Source of the DNA: Pelecanus crispus
Lineage: Eukaryota; Chordata; Aves; Pelecaniformes; Pelecanidae
Length of the DNA: 64,000 nucleotides
Reading direction: 5' to 3'
Assembly (NCBI RefSeq): GCF_030463565.1
Contig: NC_134643.1
Coordinates: forward strand, 80,721,721-80,785,720
Numbering within the stretch: the stretch's first letter is position 1; every line of letters begins with the position of its first letter. The notes under the pieces are model-generated. The model had not been told where the DNA came from, did not search any database, and saw only the letters and a program-made list of their open reading frames with translations. A program made the position numbers and the translations under genes. Of this stretch, positions 50,764 to 61,893 are shown one piece after another.

Positions 50764-52526
50764 GTAAGGCTGTGGATTTTGTTAAATATATACACTGCAC
50801 TATATTTTTTTACATGGAAAGTCTTGTAGTATGATGTCACCTTACTGATGCATTTTTTTCATAAAAAAACTTAATTATTTCTTGAATTGCAGGTAAGAAT
50901 TGTGGGCCTTCTCTTATACTGCTTGAAAAAAATCTCAGTCCCAAATCTAATCCAATTGTGTTTTCCCTTAACTGTTCCCTGTAGATTGTTAAAGGAAAGA
51001 TATGTGGAAACTTGTTTAAAATTAACCAGGATATTTGAACTGCTAAAAGGAAAAGTTCCCTCTCTCCATTCAAAATATGTTCTGCTCTTTTACTGTCTTT
51101 TTATTTGATCTGTGAACATAGTGAAATGAAGAAATACTCCTTTTTTATTTTGATGACACTTGAAATAATTTATCAGATTCCAGGAAACAAATTTTGGCTG
51201 TGACTTTTTTTAAAATTATTTTTTAATTTTCATTGCTGTACTGTGGTTGCTGGCCAGTGATATCTGCCAAGAACTAAGTACTGATTTGAGTAGTGTTCAC
51301 ATTTCCTTAGTGGAAGAGTTTTTTTTCTTTTCATGCAGTAAAGAGAAAATCTGACTATAGTATCCTCCTCCTTAATGGCAGTTATTGCTACTGATTTCTA
51401 CCAAACTAATTTCACTGGGTATTAAAGCATTTTCAGTAATTCTTTTCACAATCTGCGTTTCCCTGTGTGTGCACGTGGAGCTTGATACAGGGCATTGGAC
51501 CCCACTCTTTACCATATGTTGTTGCATAGAGTAGGGAACATTTGGTTTCTCTTGCTACTTCTATTTCTTTTCATTCCCGTTACTTGGATGAGGTTTTTAC
51601 TGGGTTCCTGTTGCTGCTTTTCTATCCTTTTGTGAAAGCAAGTGAAACTACTGTCATACAGTAACTTACCCTCAAACACCTTTATGAAGCTGGGAAAGAG
51701 CAGTGAAGTCCAGGATACTGTTTTTCTTTTTGCTGCTATATTTGGCTCAAAATGAAGCCTTTCAGGCATGTGACGGTGTTATGCTTAAGCCACATTCAGT
51801 TCTTCACCCGCTGCTCGAATCCTTCTTCCAGGGAAGGATCGGTGATACTAGCACCGCCCTTCAGTGTGTGAGGACCAGAGCTAAACCTTGTGGGTGGCAA
51901 AAAGAGGGCTTGCTCAATGACCATAAAGGGCAGGAATTGATAGCACACAGGAGTGACTCTCAAGCTGTGTCACAGGGTCAGACAGGGAGGACTGGGAAAA
52001 AGCATGGAGGGCAAAAATGTCCTGCCCCACAGCTGTGAGCCCCTTTGTAGACCAGCAAGAGAAAAGAAAAAGCGATGGGAACTGAAATGCTGGTTTTGTC
52101 CAGCCTGACATTGTCTCTACTAGGGTCCTTGACAGCAGTAGGCTCTAAAGGCTGTCCTGGGGAAGTGGACTTCCCACCTTCAGCTTATTCAAAGCATCAG
52201 GAATTGCAGTGTGAGAATACCACCTTTCAGTGGTGCACCCCAGCATCTGCAGGAGAGTGAGCAGGATGTACCCCTTGTTAGTGACATGCATGGCCTCAGA
52301 TTTCCCCCTCAGTCTTGTGGCTGCTGACCCCTCCTTGATAGGTTGTCATATGCATGTGTGCTGCTGTTCTGCTGCTGGGATCTGAAGCAGCAGCAGTGAG
52401 TGTTACTCAAAAGAAAGGAGGGGGTGGAACCCAGTAATTTGATTAACTGCTTCAGACTCCTTTTCCTAGCCAGAGGATGTTGTAAAATCTCTTCTTATCA
52501 CCATTGAAAATTAAGGGGGGCATTGA

Positions 52527-54718
52527 CCATAGAATCATAGAATCGTTTAGGTTGGAAAAGACCTTTAAGATCATCCAGTCCAACCATTAACCTACACTAC
52601 CAAGTCCACACTAAACCAATCAAGGGTAGACTAGACTAAACCATGTCCCAAAGTGCCACATCTACCCGTTTTTTGAACACTTCCAGGGATGGTGACTCCA
52701 CCACCTCTCTGGGCAGCCTGTTCCAATGCTTCATCACTCTTTCTGTGAAGAAATTTTTCCTAATATCCAACCTAAACCTCCCCTGGCACAGCTTGAGCCC
52801 ATTTCCTCTTGTCCTATTGCTAACTACTTGGGAGAAGAGACCAACACCCACCTCACTACAACCTCCTTTCAGGTAGTTGTAGAGAGTGATAAGGTCTCCC
52901 CTCAACCTTCTCTTCTCCAGACTAAACAACCCCAGTTTCTTCAACTGCTCCTCGTAACACCTGTGCTCCAGACCTTTCACCAGCTTCATTGCCCTTCTCT
53001 GAACACGCCCCAGCACCTCAATGTCCTTCTTGTAGTGAGGGGCCCAAAACTGGACACAGTATTCCGGGTGCGGCCTCACCAGTGCTGAGTACAGGGGGAT
53101 GATTGCCTCCCTGCTCCTGCTGGCCACACTATTCCTGATCCAAGCCAGGATGCTGTTGGCCTTCTTGGCCACCTGGGCACACTGCTGGCTCATGTTCAGC
53201 CGGCTGTCAGCCAGCACCCCCAGGTCCTTTTCCTCCAGGCAGCTTTCCAGCCACTCTTCCCCAAGCCGGTAGTGTTGCATGGGGTTGTTGTGACCCAAGT
53301 GCAGGACCCAGCACTTGGCCTTGTTAAACCTCATACATTTGGCCTCGGCCCATCGGTCCAGCCTGTCCAGGTCCCTCTGCAGCACCATCCTACCCTCCAG
53401 CAGATCGACACTCCCACCCAACTTGGTGTCATCTGCAAACTTACTGAGGGTGCACTCAATACCCTCATCCAGATGGTTGATAAAGATATTAAACAAGGCT
53501 GGCCCCAAAACAGAGCCCTGGGGAACACCGCTCGTGTCTGGCCGCCAACTGGACTTAACTCCATTCACCACTGCTCTCTGGGCTTGGCCACCCAGCTAGC
53601 TTTTTACCCAGCAAAGACTACGCCCATCCAAGCCATGAGCTGCCAGCTTCCCTAGGAGAATGTTATGGAAGACTGTGTCAAAGGCTTTGCTAAAGTCCAG
53701 GTAAATGACATCCACAGCCTTTCCATCATCTACCAGGTGGGTCACCAGGTCATAAAAGGAGATCAGGATGATCAAGCAGGACCTGCCTTTCATGGACCCA
53801 TGCTGGCTGGGCCTGGTCCCCTGGTTGATCTGCACTTGCCTGTTGAGTTCACTCAATATGAACCGCTCCATAATCTTTCCCGGCACTGAGGTCAGGCTGA
53901 CAGGCCTGTAGTTCCCTGGGTCCTCCTTCCAGCCCTTCTTGTAGATGGGCGTCACATTGGTAAGCCTCCAGCCATCAGGGACCTCCCCTGTTAACCAGGA
54001 CTGCTGATAGATGATGGAGAATGGGTTGGCAAGCTCCTCTGCCAGCTCCCTCAGTACTCTCGGGTGGATCCCATCTGGCCCCATAGACTTGTGAGTGTCC
54101 AGGTGCTGTAGCAGGTTGTTAACTGCTTCCTCCCAGATTATGGGGGCTTCATTCTGCTCCCCGTCCCTATCTTCTAGCTCAGGGGGCTGAGTACCCTGGG
54201 GATGACTGGTCTGGCTGTTAAACACAGAGGCAAAGAAGGCGTTAAGTACCTCAGCCTTTTCCTTGTCCTCGGTGACGATGTTCCCCCCCACATCCAGCAA
54301 AGGATGTAGATCCTCCTTGGCTCTCCTTTTATTGCTGATGTACTTATAAAAGCATTTTTTATTATCTTTTACAGCATTGGCCAGACTGAGTTCTTGCTTG
54401 GCTTTTGCTTTTCTAATTTCCTCCCTGCATGACCTAACAAAATCCCTGTACTCCTCCTGAGTTGCCCCCCCCTTCTTCCAAAGGTGGTAGGCTCTCCTTT
54501 TTTCCCTGAGTCCCTGCAAAAGCTCCCTATTCAGCCAGGCCGGTCGTCTTCCCTGCCGGTTGGTCTTACAGCACATGGGGACAGCCCACTCCTGTGCCCT
54601 TAAGACTTCCTTCTCGAAGAAGGCCCAGCCTTCCTGGACCCCTTTGCCTTTCAGGACTGCCTCCCAAGGGACTTTCCCAACCAGCTCCTGAACAGGCCAG
54701 AAAGTTTTTAGCAATATT
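52527..54718 (-). mobile_element. CR1 LINE, 5'-truncated, antisense to ATXN10
   Basis: Lies on the minus strand. Its 3' end at 52528 shows two ATTCTATG octamers preceded by GGATGATCTTAAAGGTCTTT-type CR1 3' UTR. The body covers the C-terminal two thirds of ORF2 (end of the linker, reverse transcriptase, and the conserved C-terminal region), and homology stops abruptly near 54718. There is no 5' UTR, ORF1 or endonuclease. No clear target-site duplication is seen, as is normal for CR1. Protein-level preservation is high, implying a fairly young insertion for the family. Confidence 0.95.
52636..54714 (-). pseudogene. CR1 ORF2 reverse transcriptase, 5'-truncated, one internal stop
   Basis: Two consecutive frames (54714-53596 and 53571-52636) are in the same phase and together form one ORF2 remnant of about 690 codons, broken only by a TAG at 53598-53596 where CR1 relatives have Trp (KS*LGGQAQR). 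Visible RT features in order: HKSMGPDGIHPRVLREL and NVTPIYKKG (fingers), PGNYRPVSLTS, DVIYLDFSKAFDTV (motif A, catalytic Asp), [18 protein letters not shown] (motif B) and [10 protein letters not shown] (motif C, catalytic Asp pair, about 53421-53450). The C-terminal part includes [15 protein letters not shown] and [17 protein letters not shown] and ends [13 protein letters not shown]. The apparent start at 54714 is TTG at the truncation edge, not a true start. The endonuclease domain is absent, so the copy cannot move on its own. Confidence 0.93.
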
Positions 54719-57472
54719 TCAATAAAAAGTATTTTGTGGCTGTTAACCTACGTAGCCATTCAACAAATGAGTTCGAGTTATAACTAAAATTTGATGTAAT
54801 GACCCAGGATAGATGGTTTGTTTGATACTGTATGTACTATTGATCTCATTGGGAAACATCTGTGATTAGCATGGCTTAGGTATTCCATTTATGTTACTAC
54901 AACAAAAAAAATTTCTAGACAAGCAAGTGTTGCTAATTCCTTGCTGAGTGATCTGATGACCGTTGTTCTAAGTGAAAATTAAGCTAGTGCCTAGAGCACC
55001 AGCTCCTTCTACAGGGTATACCTCAGAAGTTAACAGTTACATTCAACTGTGGATTATTAGTCATACTTTCAAAAGCAAGGCAGATTGCTAAATTGGACTT
55101 GGATATCACTGCTGAAACACAAGAAACCCATGAAATTAGTACGTGTTACTGTGTTTATTAACTATATTTCTGGTTCATGATTCTCCTCCTCATATTTCAT
55201 ATAGGAAATCGGGTCACAGGGCTAGAATAGCATGTATATTTTGTTCTAGCAGATAATTAGGTGTTAAGTGGAATATTTCAAGTTGTTCATTTGGATATGT
55301 GTCCCATTTCCTCCTTTAAATGGCTCCTTGGATTTGATGATCCCTCTAGGTGCCTGTTTATATCCTTAAGGTATTTTGAATACCTTCATGTTGCTTCCAT
55401 AGCAACAAAATACAAGGATAAAGAGGTCATGCTGTATTGCAGAGTGAACAACACTAAATAATGTTTCAGTTTATGTCCCTGTGAAAAATTCCCAGAGCAA
55501 ATCACTGTAGGCTAAATAAATTTGAAGTTCCAACATTACTGTATTTATGAAGAAGAGAGATTGAAAATTGTTTATACCGACTGAAAGATTATTTCAGCCT
55601 GATCTGTGATATGTTTTCACTCTTTTATTCATGGGTAACTGTTAAGACTTCTAAGTCTTGGAATGGTATAGTAATTTTTGTAGGAAAGTTCAGTGTAGTA
55701 CAATTTGTAATGGAGAAAACGGGAAATGAAATAAAGTATATATTCTCTGGCCACTACTGTGACCAGTGTGGTGGTTCTAAGGGAGGGGTGAACTGTCTGT
55801 TCTAACAATATATTAGTGATCAAAGCAGCAAAAAAGGAGGTGCTGTGCAAAGTGGTGGGATTAAAAACTGTTGCTAAGATTCATTCAATTAAATCGAGTC
55901 CTTTGCATCCTCTCTAGGAGAAATACTTTTTTTAATAGTTTATCTTAGGCTCAGGTGTTATATACGTAGTTAATTTGGCTTCTCACTTAAGTATGTTTGC
56001 TGAAACAACTCTACTGCAAGTTTTCAGCATCTCTCTCTTTTTTTTTTTTTTTTTTTTTTTTAAATGCTATAAAAAGTTAGATAAATTCCTGTATACTTGT
56101 AATGTACTTGTCCCAGCCAGCTCTGGAAAAAGCTGTTGTTTTGAGTACATGATGTGCCACTAAGGCAATGGGCCAGAAAACCTGAAGGTGACTTAGTATG
56201 TCTGTCCTGGAATAGCTCTTTAAGGCTTCAGATAGGTTTAAAAATAACTAGTTAATTCATACATATGGCATATAAAGATTGTCCAACCCCACCTGCAAGC
56301 CAGCCATCCCTGTAATAATAATCTTCTTTCTTTTTAATACATATATTAAAGGAATATTTTTAGGTCTTTCCCGTATGGTGTTGCTACAGATAGCTGTTTG
56401 TCCCTGCTCTTCCTCCCTTCTTAACTCCCAAGTTAGTTTTAGTTGCATTCTGTACCCTAGTTTCTCTTCTTGTAATTGCTTACAACACATAGTAGTAATT
56501 TGTCTTGAGCAATTCATATTTTGTAGTACTTAGAGCAGGGAACCTGCTCTAAGGAGTTGCACATTGAAAGCCAACAGCTAGATGAGTGCAGGGGGTTGAT
56601 GAGCAATGATGCTAAACAAGTGTTTAACAATTTGTAGCCCTTCTAGGCAGCCAGCGTCAAGACTGATTTGTGTCAGATAAGTCACACATACTTGTAAATG
56701 TGCTCTTTTTTCCTACTGCTCCAGCAGTCCTCCCTCCTTTTCTCTGCAAGAGATAGAACTTACCAGTCAAGCAGAGAAAAATTCAAGTGCTACACTTCTT
56801 GGACAGTATCTGAAAACTGGACTTCACCTCAGTGTTCTTAAAACTATACGTTGAAAGTCTAGGAAGGGGGTGACTATGTAAGGAGGTACTTAACCTTTTA
56901 GATTACAGAGCTTGGATATTCCTGGTTGGAAGACGGAGAAGATGACAAATGCTGCACCCCTCTCCCCAGTTCAGAATTAACTTGAATAAGGATTGAAGAT
57001 GCAGGAACTGTACCTACTCATGCGGAAATGCTACATGCAAGAAGGTCCATTACATTTCTTCGTTAACTGATTTGAGACCACAGTCTTCCAACAAATAGCT
57101 AATAAGGTACTCAAATTTTTACTTTGAGTCTTAGGAAAAAAATTAAGTTTCTGCAGAATATAGATTTAATGGAATTTTCATAGTACCCTCTCCACATCCC
57201 TTTTCTTTTAGTTACTTTTTCAATTTAAAAAGAAAAAAGCCTCATCATAGCAAGCTTTTTTTTTTCCTCCTGCTTGTGGGTACAAAGACAAAGAATACTT
57301 GCCAGAGGAGCAGGCTGATGAAGCTGCCAGATGAACTTTAACTGAACTTAAAGCAGACCCAGATCTTTTAAGAGCTAAGAAGTAGTTCAGTATGTTAGGG
57401 ATTGCAGCAGACATAGGAAATATCCTTGTCAGAAGCCCAAGTAGAAAATCTCCTTCACTTCATAGCATGTGT
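54719..57472. other. Intronic, nothing recognised beyond a 24-T run
   Basis: Within ATXN10 intron 3. A run of 24 T at 56038-56061 is the only simple-sequence feature. Remaining frames are short and shared between strands. Confidence 0.6.
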
Positions 57473-57509
57473 CTTGGTTTGGTTGTGGGGTTTGGGTTTT
57501 TTTTTTTTT
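57473..57509 (+). repeat. T/G-rich low-complexity tract
   Basis: GTCTTGGTTTGGTTGTGGGG followed by TTTGGG and a run of T. It is the same kind of sequence as at 60931 and 62827, and complementary in style to the A/C tracts at 18229 and 48286. Confidence 0.8.
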
Positions 57510-60500
57510 CCTTTTTCCTATGGCAAATCTTAAGCTTTCCAGCAGAATCTAGCAGACCTTTGGGAAGGTACGCTGAAGTTTGTCAAGATGATGGATCTTT
57601 AGATTCCAGAGTGTGAGATCTGGATTTAGGATTCATCTCTGAAATCTGGAAAAAGCTTTGTTTCTCCTTAATAAATTGCAGTGAGGGCATGCATGTTTTG
57701 AAGCAAGCTTATGTTCAATAGGCTGTGTCCTGTTTGATCCTTTCATTGATTCCCACCCCATCCCGGACAGAAGGAGCTTTAATCTTTTTGTTTGTAAACA
57801 GATCTTCTCGAACCTTTCACCACTTCAAAATATTGCCGATGCTGAAGAATGTGCTTTGAATGCCAATATAATTGCTTAAAAAGTATTTACCTGCCAAAAT
57901 ACTTTTTTCTTTGCTAGGATGAAAAGGCATTGAATACCTGATAGCTGCCCTGCATGGGACAGTTTGTTGTGCAAGTTCTCTGAATGAGTTGATTGTACTC
58001 TCTGAGCACAACTGAGTGCAACTGCACCGTATCAGCCACAGAGCAATACCGTGTTGTTCATGTGTGCCTCAGAGAGGTGCTTTGAGCATCACGCCAGCAT
58101 TCCTCAGTTCCACGCTGCTGGTGACACTCGAGTTTGCTTTAAACCAAGTAACATGGGTATTGTTATTGTTATGCTGTGCTGATGCCATGCTTCTGAAGTT
58201 TTTAGGGGTTTTAACCAACCAGGGTAAGCAGCATACATGGGAGAATGTTAACAGCATATGTTCATGTCATGGGTACTCCTGGAGATCTCGGTCAAAATCA
58301 GGGTGCATATGTGCTAACTGTTGTACAAAGGTTTAGGTCGTTCGCTGCTCTTAACGTCATGAAGTCCAGAAAAGTTGAGTAAATTATAGTGGATGATAAG
58401 CTTTGAATCCTTGAACAGGAATTTGACTTGCTTCCAATTTTCTGAAAAGTGTTCAGGTATAGTTAAACTGCTACAGATACTCTATTCAGAACAGAACTTA
58501 AAACATTCCTTTACAAGCAGTGATGAAAGATGACTCTATGTAGATTTTTAATACTGTGCTTATTATAGTAACTTGAGCATTTTCTGGTAGGATGTTCAGC
58601 AACATGAATATCATATGTCTAACACCTGTTCACACCTCCTTTCTTGAGGGAGGATGTGTGGGAAAATACAGAATATCTTGTTTTAAACACTTTTAAAATA
58701 CTCCAAATGCCATGTACTTACAAGGGAGCTATAAAGAAATGTTTCTTGCTTTGAGCAGAAGAGGAGAAAGCCTGTGATGCGGTTCAGGTAAAGAACGACC
58801 ACAACGAATCTGAAACTTCTTCAGTGCTTCCTGCTGCGCGCCCGCCCCTGCCACCTGCCAGCAGCATTAATAATAACTGGGGTTCAGCTTCAGTCAGTGT
58901 TCTTTAAGTACTCAAACTGATTTGGACCTAATCAGCTATCGTGTGTATTTTCCTATAGTTAATGAAAAAACAATTGCTCTTGACCCATTGTTGCCTTATG
59001 GGTTGACTGCGGTCTAGGAAGAAAGTGCATTGGAAAGTACTTTTTAGTCTTTCAGTGTGGAAGAGAAGTACTCTGCAGAAGAAATGGCAATAAGTAACCT
59101 TGAAATTCAGAATTCTGTAAAAATAAAAACAACTTCACTCCTTCATAGAGAATAAAAAAAAAAAAAAGCATAAGGGTATACGTGTGCTGCAAAAATAAGA
59201 GGTAAGGAACCTAGGCTATATATAGCTTCCAGAGATATTATTTCTTTCAAAAGCCAGATGGGATGGAAGCATTTCATCTTTGATGAAATAACAAGACAAA
59301 AACTTTCTCCTGAGGTCTGCGGAAGAACATCACATGATTGAGCAAAGAAGGATACTTGATTTCTTTGTAAACTCTTGAAGGTGAAGGCATGCTGTGTTAA
59401 ACCACTGAGTTACAAGCTGTAGGAGTTCATGTAGTACTAGAAAGTCATGTTGATGTTTTGTTCTGAGAGTTTCCGGAAAAGAAATGGGGAAGAGGAGATC
59501 AGAAATTCCCAGGAGCTGCATTGGGTAGCTTATCCCTTCTAAAAAGTTGTTAATTCAAAGTAATTTTCAAGGGTTTACAGAAAAGGAGATGTGTAATCAA
59601 ATGTTTTTGTTTTCCTGAAGAAGAATCTGAGTAAAACAGGGAGCTTTGAGTTGTTATGTTTGCACAAGTATTCCTGAAAACAAAAATGAGTGAATACCAG
59701 TTAAGTGATTCAAATGATTTCTAGAGGCTAGGAGAAATAAACCTTTCGGTTCTGTCCTCGCTCAGTGAAACAAAACATGAGATGTTTCTTTGTTCTGACC
59801 GGTTCCTAGTTCTGCACTCAACCATTTGCAAATTGGAATTGCACTGGAAAACTGAGACTGACTAATTTTAAGGGTATGGAAAAGCAGGAGAAGGTGACAT
59901 TCTCAAACCTGCCAAAGAACACTAGATTGACTTTCCTTTAGTCTTTTTTAAATGGGCAGCCGTGTGTCCTTAACCATTTCTTGATTCCTGTCAATATTTA
60001 TTTATCTATCTGTTTGTTTATTTTCTTCCCCCAGAAGGCAATGGCGACAGCAGTGCTGTTACTTTTGGTCCTGTTAAAAAGGCTATGTCTTGGCAATAGG
60101 AAAATGAGCTAGAAGTAAATCCTCAGACCTTTTCAGAATGCATCTGAATGTTACCTTTGCAGAACCAGTTAGTTTGAAAATCAGGGCATTTAGGGCTTGC
60201 TTACTGGCACAGGAGTCTAACTATCTGTGGCCTATTTTTGATACTTTCTTTTTTTTTCTGTACCTTATCATTTGGAATGACTGGTCATTCAGCAATGTAT
60301 TTTAAATTAACGGGAAAGAGAAACAGAGTAATCAACTATGGAACCAAAATATTCTTTAATGAATGCCCATATTGACCAAAGGAGTCTGCCTCTTATCTTT
60401 TGTTCATCTCTCTTATTTCCTGTTCGGTATCTTTCATGTCTCTGTTTTATTCTTTGAAAAATTTGCATTCTGCTTTTACTGCTTTTTGTTGATTTCTAAT

Positions 60501-60930
60501 CATGTTTCACTGAATGGTTTCATTTCCAAATTATTGCTTGTGCTTTATATATAAAAAATAAATATTTTAAAATATGCCTGGAAAGTGTGATGGAACAGTA
60601 AATTTTTACTAGACAGACCTAGCAGAGCAAATATCCAGACCTTAGCCAATGCATTTGGGAAACCATTGCCAACTTTTATTGCCTATAAACAGAGGTCTTT
60701 TTGCTGTCGAACAACAAGTGTGTCCACACAGGGTTGGTTATATGGATTTGATTGTAATGTGACTACAGTTGGAGAAGATGTAACTTTTAAATTGTATCCT
60801 GGAGACTCTCAAACACCATGGCTACTAAATTTAAACCAACAGAACTAAGGAAGGAAAGTTAATCCTTCCTCTCTTCCCACATCAGTGCCCTCTATATTTA
60901 TCTCTGGAGGAGGAGGCAAACTGTTTTGCT

Positions 60931-60986
60931 GGTGTTTTTTTGTTTGGTTTTGTTGTTGTTGTTGCTTTGTTTTGGGGTTTTTTTTG
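60931..60986 (+). repeat. T/G-rich tract with (GTT)n
   Basis: GGTGTTTTTTTGTTTGGTTT, then about five GTT units, then GCTTTGTTTTGGGG and a T run. It lies 50 bp from the 3' end of the second CR1 copy (61036). Confidence 0.85.
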
Positions 60987-61035
60987 TGAGCAAATACTGT
61001 AAATTATTATGCTGCAGATTTGTTGTGCGAGTCAT

Positions 61036-61893
61036 ATAGAATCATAGAATCATTTAGGTTGGAAAAGACCTTTAAGATCATCGAGTCCAACTGTTAACAT
61101 ACCACTGCCAAATCTACCACTAAACCATGTCCCTAAGCACCACATCTACAGGTCTTTTAAATACCTCCAGAATGGTGACTCAGCCACTTCCCTGAGCAGC
61201 TTGTTCCAGTGCTTAATGACCCTTGAGGTGAAGAAATTTTTCCTAATATCCAATCTAAACCTCCCCTGATGCAGCTTGAGGCCATTTCCTCTTGTCCTAT
61301 CGCTAACTCCTTGGGAGAAGAGACCAACACCCACCTCACTACAACCTCCTTTCAGGTAGTTGCAGAGAGCGCTAAGGTCTCCCCTCAGCCTCCTCTTCTC
61401 CAGACTAAACAACCCCAGTTCCCTCAGCCGCTCCTCATAAGGCCTGTGCTCCAGACCCTTCACCAGCTTTATTGCCCTTCTCTGAACACACTCCAGCACC
61501 TCAATGTCCTTCTTGTATTGAGGGGCCCAAAACTGGACACAGTATTCCAGGTGCGGCCTCACCAGTGCTGAGTACAGGGGGATGATCACTTTCCTGCTCC
61601 TGCTGGCCACGCTATTCCTGATCCAAGCCAGGATGCTGTTGGCCTTCTTGGCCACCCGGGCACACTGCTGGCTCATGTTCAGCCAGCTGTCAGCCAGCAC
61701 CCCCAGGTCCTTTTCAGCCAGGCAGCTTTCCAGCCACTCTTCCCCAAGCCGGTAGTGTTGCATGGGGTTGTTGTGATCCAAGTGCAGGACAGTTGGCCTT
61801 GGCCCATCGATCCAGCCTGTCCAGGTCCCTTTGTAGAGCCTTCCTACCCTTGAGCAGATCAACACTCCTGCCCAACTTGGTGTCATCTGCAAT
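61036..61893 (-). mobile_element. CR1 LINE, second antisense copy, shorter and damaged
   Basis: On the minus strand, in the same orientation and closely similar to the copy at 52527 (only scattered mismatches in the stretches compared by eye). The 3' end at 61036-61052 carries ATTCTATG plus a mutated octamer. Homology to the larger copy stops after GTGTCATCTGCAA at 61893, in the middle of RT motif C, so only the C-terminal ORF2 part is left. Relative to the larger copy it lacks a net 29 nt near 61792-61797 and 1 nt near 61170, both frameshifting. Confidence 0.95.
61146..61892 (-). pseudogene. CR1 ORF2 C-terminal fragment, frameshifted
   Basis: An open frame of 248 codons. From [20 protein letters not shown] onward it is CR1 ORF2 in the proper frame ([47 protein letters not shown]), while the first 35 residues or so are an out-of-frame reading joined by the 29-nt deletion. 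The normal C-terminus is replaced by [10 protein letters not shown] after the 1-nt deletion. Most of RT motif C and everything before it are missing. Non-functional. Confidence 0.92.

Noticed and set aside
52527..52545. Link between the CR1 ATTCTATG octamers and the ATTCT repeat expanded in human ATXN10 (SCA10)
   Set aside because: The human repeat lies in intron 9, which is outside this window. The likeness to the CR1 3' octamer is coincidental, and no ATTCT array is present here.
52636..53655. Plus-strand frames of 94-127 codons over the CR1 copies
   Set aside because: Shadow frames of the antisense CR1 ORF2.
58759..58790. Micro-exon-like segment between TTGAGCAG and GTAAAG
   Set aside because: About 30 nt with no homology to ATXN10, and no support beyond AG and GT dinucleotides.
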